Shown here: piece after piece, positions 57,605 through 64,000 of the stretch
How positions within the stretch are numbered: position 1 is the first letter of the stretch
Layout: each line of letters begins with the position of its first letter
DNA from: Manis javanica
Taxonomy: Eukaryota > Chordata > Mammalia > Pholidota > Manidae
Direction: 5' to 3'
Assembly (NCBI RefSeq): GCF_040802235.1
Contig: NC_133169.1
Coordinates: forward strand, 43,159,034 to 43,223,033
Length of the DNA stretch: 64,000 nt
The notes under the pieces: model-generated
What the model was told of the DNA's origin: nothing
The model's database searches: none
The model's input: only the letters and a program-made list of their open reading frames with translations
Position numbers and translations under genes: made by a program

Positions 57605-58800
57605 TCTGTTCTAATTTGTTTATTCATTCATTTTTTTCACTAATTGAATAATTCAACACATGTTTGTTGAGTATCTACTATGTTCCAGGCTTTGATCTAG
57701 GTACTGGGGTATATAGCTCAGGGAGCAGGACAGACAAAAATTCCTGTCCTGATGGAGCTTACATTCTGAGGAAAAGAGATAGACAATACCCAAATTAAGT
57801 AAATATATAGCATATTTGAAAATGATAAGTCCCATGGGGAAAAATAAAGGAGGGTAGGAAATGTGAGGGGTGAATACAATTTCAGTAGGATGCTTAAGGA
57901 AGGTTTTCATGGGAAGGTGATGTTTGATGTAAAACTTGAAGGAGGTGAAGAAGTGAATCATGCAGCTCTCTGGGGAAAGAACATTCCAGGCAGAAGGATT
58001 AGCCAGGCAGAGGTCCTGACTGGGCAGCAGGCCTGGCCTGTTTGAAGCACACTGAGGCCAGTGTGGCTTGAGTAGGGTGCGTGAGGACATAATAGCAGCA
58101 GAGGATGTCAGAAGTACTGGGCAGTCAGCAGGCTATGCCTCGTATGGGATTGTGAGAGCTTGGCGTTTATGTGTGTGAGAGCGGAAGCCCCTGGAATGGC
58201 TCTGAGAATGGTTCGTAGGCAACAGGATGGAAGCAGATAGATCAGCATTACAATCAGCCAGATGAGGAAAGATATGACTTAGATCAGATTGGCAGCAGAA
58301 ATGCTGAGATGTGGCTGGAATCTGAATATATTTTGAATGTAGAGCCAGCAGAATTTCCTGATAGGCTTCATATAGGGTGTGAAAAAAAGACAGGGGTCAG
58401 AATGACTTTATTTTTTTCTGCCTGAGCATTAGGAGGTGTAGAGGTGTCATTTCCTGAGACAAGGAAATCCTCAGGGGCACATGTCTGGGATGAGTGACCA
58501 GAGGTTCTGTGTGGGGCACCGTCAGTTTAGCTGTCTATCAGATATCCACTTGCACCTGTCTCATTGGCCTTTGGGCATGTGATCTGCAAACCCCAGGGAG
58601 TTCATGGGAGAGGTCCAAGATAGATGTATACATTTGAAGTCATCAATTATTGGTGGTATTTACAGTCATGAAATTGGGTGACATTATTATGGGAATGAGT
58701 ATAGTTATAGAAAGAAAGGTCCCCAAACTGAGCCCTGAGGTAATCCCTATGTGTGAGGAGTTTAGGAAGATGAGAAGAAACCAGAAAGGGAGATGGGGGT
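57605..58800 (+). repeat. Long ancient interspersed repeat
   Basis: A continuous old repeat: TTATTCATTC, TGTTGAGTATCTACTATGTT, ACAGACAAAAATTCCTGTCC, GGAGCTTACATTCTGAG, TGAAGGAGGTGAAGAAGTGA, ATTCCAGGCAGAAGGATTAG, GAGGCCAGTGTGGCTTGAG, ATATATTTTGAATGTAGAGC, GGAGAGGTCCAAGATAGATG, TCATCAATTATTGGTGGTAT. It looks nearly full length for its family (about 1.2 kb). A shorter copy is at 28535. I recognise it as mammal-wide but cannot name it. Confidence 0.7.
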
Positions 58801-59116
58801 GGTGAAACTACCATCTCCATTTCTCAGCTGAGTAAACCATATCCTTCTGTTCTACAGATCTTCCAGTTTGCAATCTCCATCATCACAGAATATTTACATG
58901 GTAAACAATCCCATGAGAGTGTAGAGTGACTTCCCCTATTGATGGTAAACAATTATTTGAATCCCTCCATACTTCTTATATTGAAGCTACTGTGCAATGT
59001 TGCATAGTCCTGTGGGAAGCAGAGCATCTTACTGCTCCTATTTCCCTTCTCCATAAAGTGTAAGTGTCTATACCAGGGGCTGGAGGTAAGGCTGGAACCC
59101 AAACGCCATGGAGTAG
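58801..59116. other. Unassigned
   Basis: Between the ancient repeat and the LTR-like repeat. Nothing recognised. Confidence 0.4.
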
Positions 59117-60242
59117 TGCTGCCAGGCAAATACATCTGGGGAGGACTCTCCCTGCACACCAGGTGAAACCTCAACCTAAATGGGGGAGGGTTCTTGACCG
59201 ATTGAGAAAGAATTCTCAAACAGGTCTGACGAGTGTAGGTAAGGAAGGAGTTTGTTAAAGTGAGAGTAGGTGCGAATTTCAGCAGGCATTCAGGCATCTG
59301 AGGGCAAGGAAGAGCACAGGGAGGAAAGGGAAGCTTATTGAACTTCTGCTTGGCAGAGGGCAAATCCCTTGCCAACTACTACAGCCAGTGTCACCTGGTG
59401 ACCAGTGTCTGCTTGAATCTGCGAGGTGTGGGAACTGAGTCCCTACCCCTCCAGGATTTGGGGGAGCCACAGAGCACTGGAGGGAGTGAGATTATGTTCT
59501 GAGAACTTTCCAAAAACAAGGAAAGGAGATTTTTTGAGCAGGCTGTTAAAGAGCATGATCGTGCAGCTGCAGTCCTGTCCAGGTCACCCAGGGGATGAAA
59601 CTTGCAAGCAGAAATCAGAGATCTCATCAGCCCTTCACTACTTGTCTGAAGTAGAATGGAGACAGAGTGAGGACTTGTGCTTAGGTCTAGAAAATTGGAT
59701 GAAATAGCAAAGTAATAAATCAGTTAACCACTGAAAAAGCACAGAGACAAAACTCAGTAAGTTAAGCAGTGAGAAGGCTTTATTTAAGGCAAAAATACAC
59801 ACTCAAAGAAGGAAGAGTTCAGGCAACCTCAGAGAGGAGGTGCACTTAAGGGATGAGGGTTCTGAGTGGAGCAAAAGGCTTGGGGGTGGGATCTGCATAG
59901 GTTTGACATGTGCTCCTATGATATTTCTCTGGTGAAAGACATTATGTCACCATTCACAGTCAGTCCTCTAGGTATTCTGTAAGATAACACAAGGAATTTA
60001 TTGATCCTGTTCTTCTCCAAGTTAGTGGTTACCCTCAAGCACTGGGGACATATTTTTCAGGACTTCTTGCCCGCCTTAATAGTGTCAGGTATTGTCTGAT
60101 TACCATAAAACATGTTAGGAATCTTACTAACTTACTCCCTGTTTTTTAAAATGGAATCTTAGCCTGAAGATGGAGTCCCTCCTATTCTTACTATACTGTT
60201 TATATCTTGGCATTTTTCATCATAGGCAGAATAATTCAATCA
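59117..60242 (-). repeat. LTR-like 1.1-kb repeat, copy 2
   Basis: Same element and orientation as 45642-46779. AATAAAGCCTTCTCACTGC (reverse strand, about 59779) marks the probable R region. It differs from copy 1 by many substitutions and small indels, so the two are separate insertions of one old family. Ends approximate. Confidence 0.7.
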
Positions 60243-60429
60243 TGATGCTTGTTCTGTATCCCTGACCTACCTCAGTAGCAAAGAGTTGGAAACAAAATTC
60301 TAGGTTCTTATCCCAAATTTGCCTCTTTTTTTTTTGCTATGTATAATTAGGAAGTAATTTTCCTTGTTCAAGCCTTAGCTCACATGATTGATATATAAGG
60401 AAAAAAATGCAACCTGTGTCTCATTAGCA
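60243..60429. other. Unassigned
   Basis: Short AT-rich stretch between the LTR-like repeat and the old L1 tail. Nothing recognised. Confidence 0.4.
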
Positions 60430-60870
60430 GGTTTTTTTTGAGATTTTATTTTATTTTTAACTTGGCAGACTTGAAATATACAAAGCTACACATATTTAAC
60501 ATGTACAGTTTGGTGAGTTTGAACATATGCAAACACCCATGATACCATCACTATAATGAAGGAACTGGACATACCCAACACTTCCCAGAGTTTCCCTGTG
60601 TTTCTTTTTGTGGCAAGAACACTTAACATGGTATCTACTCTCTTAACAAATTTGGAAGTGCACAATATAGTACTGTTAACTATAGGTAGATGCAGTGTTG
60701 TACAGCAGATCTCTAGAGTTTATTCATGAAGCACAACTGAAATAACAATGCTTCAATCCCCCCCCACCCACCCACCCAACCAGCCCTTGGCATCCACTAT
60801 TACATTCTTTTCTAGGAGTTTGGCTACTTTAGATTCCTCATGTAAGTAGAATTAAGCAAACGTATTTCTT
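60430..60870 (-). mobile_element. Old L1 3' end fragment
   Basis: Reverse-strand L1 3' region: TACAAAGCTACACATATTTA, ACATGTACAGTTTGGTGAGT, CATGATACCATCACTATAAT, CATGGTATCTACTCTCTTAA, AGCCCTTGGCATCCACTATT. It includes a C-rich simple stretch at 60757-60783. Confidence 0.75.
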
Positions 60871-61317
60871 CCCTCTTAAAATATTTCTTGATCCCATCTT
60901 TTCATCTAGGTCCCATTTTTATGCAATTGGAAAACTCCTCAAGAGAGATGTCTGTACTTCTGTCTATACTTCCTCACTTCTTTTCTCTCTCTTTTTTAAA
61001 AACTACTTTATTGAGCTATTGCAAAAAGCTGTTGAAATTTTAAATGAGCTCCCATGTATAAAAAGTTTGTAAATTCTAAAGTGCTATGTAGATGTCACAT
61101 AATTATTACTACATTGAAGAGCCATGATCAGTGTATCCCACCTTTCTATTTTTCCCTGGCGTGGAACCTTTAGAACTTAGAGTGACCACTCATTTTTTTT
61201 ATGCACGTGGTTTCCTGTAAGGCGAGAAGCAGTGGGGAAGGGACTCAGTTTGGACAGGCCTCCTTAGTGAGCAGGACTCACGGATGTTATATCATTCACA
61301 AACAACAGTGTAGACAT
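60871..61317. other. Unassigned flank of the ERV
   Basis: AT-rich, possibly more decayed L1. It leads to the LTR end at 61318. Confidence 0.4.
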
Positions 61318-61375
61318 TGTCGCGACCCTTCAAGGACCGAAGCAACACGCCCAAGGTCTTGATTCTTCTCTAGGC

Positions 61376-61381
61376 TTTATT
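61376..61381 (-). terminator. Poly(A) signal of the 3' LTR
   Basis: AATAAA on the reverse strand, placed as in R regions of class II ERVs. Confidence 0.75.
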
Positions 61382-61444
61382 GTCTAATCTCTCATGGTGG
61401 TTACAGCAGCTGTCAGGAAGCTCCCCTCCCTCCCGGCGGGCTCC

Positions 61445-61450
61445 CTTATA
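61445..61450 (-). promoter_or_regulatory. TATA box of the 3' LTR
   Basis: TATAAG on the reverse strand, about 64-74 bases upstream of the AATAAA in R. Confidence 0.7.
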
Positions 61451-61785
61451 TTCAGTCACCCAACCAATCCGGGACAGTATCATGCGTGACCTTTAAGCGG
61501 ATAGGTGTCACGTGCCACTCTAAGCGGGCAGCACGAGCTGTGCACGGGTACGGAAGTCTGCTGGGCCAATCCCCAACAGGGAAGAGGGGAAAGGGAGGTG
61601 AGCAGGAAATGGGCGCCATCTTCTCCAGCTGGTGACGAGGCTAAAATACCAGGTCTTAGAACTACCACTGGGCAAGGGAGCTGCAGTGGATCAGCCCCAG
61701 GACTGAGCCCTGGCCAGGGGCCTGGCCCTCACATCTCCCCCTTCTTTGTTTGATATAATGCGTGGCCTTTGGATCATGCCTGTCT

Positions 61786-61905
61786 TAGGTTGCCCAGAGT
61801 CTGCAGCATTCTTACCCGTCCTCAGGCAGCAGACAGCTCTGGTCTGTGCCCTGTCTTAGGTTGATATGCACAGCTCCAGATCTTACCCGTCTCTGGCTAG
61901 TGATC
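61786..61905 (-). repeat. Imperfect ~63-bp tandem repeat between env and the LTR
   Basis: CCTGTCTTAGGTTG occurs at 61788 and again near 61851; TTCTTACCCGTC and ATCTTACCCGTC follow each. It lies between the env stop and the polypurine tract. Confidence 0.75.
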
Positions 61906-62520
61906 CAACATCTGAAGCCATATATTTGGGGAGACGCCTTCTTCCAGGGCAGCCATCGCTTTCAACAGCACTCGTCTATCCTGTAATTGCTGCCGCCACG
62001 CAGAGCAAATTACCCTGCCAAGAAGCAGCAGTCCAGCGATCACAATCACACCCATAACTCCCACCCCGGACGAAGCCTTTCGGCATCAAACACTGTCATA
62101 GCTGATTGAGACATGGAGCTAACATTCATGATTTCTAATCTTAGCTGTGCAGTAAGCTCTTCGAGTTCGCTAGACCAGTTTGTGTTCAGCAAGTGTCCCA
62201 GCTGTCGGGATAGATTTGCAGCCCAAGAGAAGTTGTTGAATGGAATGCTGGAAACACACAGTCCAGTGTAGGAACTGACACAGCCCAAATGCCATGTCTG
62301 ACCGAGCAAATCCAGTTGTTCCTGGAGAATGTCCATGCGCTGGTTCACCAGGATCCTGCGACAGGCTGTCCAAAGTCTCTGCCGATAGGTTACTCAGGGG
62401 CAGTGGCAGTGGCCATGCCTTTTCTACTCCCCATAGCTGTCTCTGCTCGGGTCTCGCTGGCGGCAGGGTCCACCCTAGGATCGTGAGCACTATCAGCATC
62501 AGTATTCTGTTCTTCTGTCC
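61905..62520 (-). pseudogene. ERV env remnant, surface subunit largely deleted
   Basis: Only about 600 bases separate the end of pol from the LTR side, far less than a full env. The remnant has a hydrophobic leader-like start (62499), a short linker, and then, after a frameshift near 62340, the transmembrane-subunit ectodomain helix and its cysteines (open at 62348-62046). A second shift near 62050 leads to a membrane-spanning segment and short tail ending about 61905. The receptor-binding surface subunit is essentially absent. It is defective by three independent marks (deletion and two shifts). Confidence 0.8.
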
Positions 62521-62602
62521 TTGAGTTTTCCACTCGCCTCACGTATCACTCCGGTACCCAGATAGGTTGCTGTTGGCCCTACGGAAAAACACAAACAGAG
62601 CC

Positions 62603-64000
62603 TCAGGTCCAGATAAGTACTGGGTACGGGCCTTTCCAGTTACCTTCCAGCACGTCTTTCCACAGTACTTTGGGTTTCCTGTCAGGGTCAGCAGACTGAC
62701 TGTGTCTTTCAGCCGCACTCTGGCCGTTTATGTCCAATGTCAAAAAATTTAATATAAATAGGATGATATTAAGTTTATCTTTAGGGGATTTGTAGTCTGC
62801 CCCTATTCCCCCTTTTTGTTTTATTAGAGTGGCCTTGAGTGTTCTGTGTGTGTGCTCTACTACACCCTGTCCTTGAGGGTTGTATGGAATGCCCGTTGTA
62901 TGAGCAATGTTTAGAGTCTGAGTAAATGTCAGAAATGGTCGGGATGTATATGCTGGTCCATTGTCAGTCTTCAGGTGTTTAGGCATGCCCCAGGCAGAGA
63001 ATGCCTGTAGGCAGTGGGAAATAACATCTCGGACTTTTTCGCCCGTGTGGCAGGAGGCGAAGATTACTCCTGAGGATGTGTCAACAGACACATGAACATA
63101 TTTCATGTTCCCAAATTCGGGGATGTGTGTGACATCCATTTGCCACAGGTGGTTTGGTAGTAGTCCTTTTGGTTTTATGCCTTGAGATGGTAGGGGTAGG
63201 AGAGCAATGCACCATTTACAGCCGAGAACTATGACTCTCGCTTGCTCCCTTGTAATAGGATATTTCATCCGTAAGGTGGTGGAATTAACATGAAAGAGCT
63301 TGTGGTAATTAGTGGCCTGTTCTTCCGGGTTGGCTAAAGCCAGGATGTACGGGCTGCGGGTTAGTTTGTCCGCTCTCCTATTTCCTTCGGCAAGCAGGCC
63401 TGGGAGTGGAGTATGAGCCCTGATATGTCCAATAAAGAAAGGATGGACCCGATCCCAGATAAGGTGTTGCAAGCTTCTAAGTGTTCCGGCGACTGGCGAT
63501 GTCTGTCTAACGTGCCCTGCATTTTCTATAATGGTAACTGAGTTAACTACATATTGACTGTCTGATAGGAGGTTAAATGGCTCGTGGGGAAATAATTTAA
63601 AGGCCTGCACCACTGCCAGCAGCTCTACCTGCTGGGCGGATGTCGCCGGGAATGTGAGGGTCCATGATTGTTCATTGGTAACTATTGCGGCGGTGCCATC
63701 CTTAGAGCCGTCGGTAAAGATTACCTTAGCCCTAGGAATGGGTTCCCTCCTGGTAGTTTTAGGGAAAATGATCGGGTTAGCTAGGCAAAACTGGAACCAG
63801 GGGGATTTTGGATAATGATTATCGAAGGTGGCACTAGATATGGTGCAGGTGATAGCCCATGCATCACAGCAGGCAGTAAGACATTCAATTTGTTTTACAG
63901 TATATGGGGTAATGATGGTATTTGGAGGGGCACCGAACATCTCTGTGGATACCCTGACACCTTTCAAGATCAGCTCGGCCACACTCTGGGGATACCAATC
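62603..64000 (-). pseudogene. ERV pol: RNase H and integrase, 5' end outside window
   Basis: Reverse transcription and integration enzyme. The frame is open from the window end to TGA at 62603. RNase H: acidic residues in FTDGSKDG, QQVELLAVV, LSDSQYVV and NRRADKLTR, all four present. Integrase: zinc-binding HxxxH (YHKLFH) and CxxC (CKWC), core Asp in QMDVTH, Asp in KTDNGPAY, and Glu in GQGVVEHTHR, the complete DDE triad. The C-terminal domain ends at GPYPVLIWT and TGA; the text beyond would continue with family-typical residues but meets three stops (TGA, TAG, TGA between 62605 and about 62545). The GTG at 63982 is internal, not the start. Tail loss may impair it. Confidence 0.92.

Larger units (their letters stand above)
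61318..61733 (-). repeat. 3' LTR of the ERVK-like provirus
   Basis: On its strand it begins TGTGAGGGCC after the polypurine tract and ends GGTCGCGACA. TATAAG at 61445-61450 and AATAAA at 61376-61381 are in the normal order (U3-R-U5). U3 contains a CACGTG E-box (61509-61514). Because the other LTR is outside the window, the TSD cannot be checked. Confidence 0.9.
61318..64000 (-). mobile_element. 3' half of a class II (ERVK-like) endogenous retrovirus
   Basis: Reverse strand, running in from the window end: pol RNase H and integrase, a shortened env remnant, polypurine tract GAAGGGGGAGA (61734-61744, reverse), then a 416-bp LTR ending at 61318. The order and the 3' LTR boundaries (TG...CA) show a provirus inserted in reverse; its 5' part lies outside. 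Reading frames remain long, so the insertion is relatively young, but stops and env damage make it defective. Confidence 0.93.

Noticed and set aside
45642-60242. The two 1.1-kb LTR-like repeats as the two LTRs of one provirus
   Set aside because: No gag, pol or env between them; the interval holds L2, another solo LTR and the olfactory receptor. They also differ too much.

Overview
The window is non-prokaryotic: AT-rich, gene-poor vertebrate DNA dominated by LINE-1, ancient mammalian repeats (MIR, L2, CR1/L3-like) and endogenous retroviruses (ERVs). It is a eutherian mammal. In 64 kb I see no primate Alu, rodent B1/B2, carnivore Can-SINE, ruminant Bov-tA, horse ERE or bat VES element. That absence, and the look of the young L1s and of one ERV-derived family, points to a pangolin (Manis/Phataginus). 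This species call is an inference from memory.

Layout: (1) 47-215 is a retroposed U1 snRNA pseudogene with target-site duplications (TSDs). (2) 5.15-11.58 kb is a near full-length + strand L1 whose 5'UTR holds five copies of a ~134-bp monomer. (3) About 11.77-13.43 kb is the 3' end of an ERV RNA (env TM, polypurine tract, U3-R, poly(A)) that looks copied by the L1 machinery. (4) 14.3-19.25 kb holds old L1 pieces with younger short L1 insertions. (5) 20.05-31.22 kb is the recognisable 5' half of KEL (Kell blood group metallopeptidase) on the + strand, clearly a pseudogene: a frameshift and stop in the fourth exon, two stops in a later exon, two exons not found, and no catalytic half. (6) 32.3-38.36 and 39.07-45.45 kb are two near full-length minus-strand L1s, apparently both inserted into one older LINE. 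(7) 45.6-48.5 kb contains an LTR-like repeat, an L2 and a solo ERVK-type LTR with a perfect 6-bp TSD. (8) 49.39-50.36 kb is a minus-strand olfactory receptor pseudogene of OR10AC1 type. (9) 50.4-61.2 kb is mostly unassigned intergenic DNA with MIRs, a microsatellite, a long ancient repeat and a second copy of the 1.1-kb LTR-like repeat. (10) 61.3-64 kb is the 3' half of a minus-strand class II ERV: LTR, a short env remnant, and RNase H-integrase with all catalytic residues present.

I see no intact host protein-coding gene. KEL and OR10AC1 both lie on human 7q34-q35 but are far apart there and not adjacent, so the window appears to carry an evolutionary rearrangement (or an assembly join) next to a decayed KEL. 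I found no undescribed enzymatic or defence system. The most noteworthy items are the KEL loss, the retroposed retroviral RNA end and the L1 promoter-monomer expansion.
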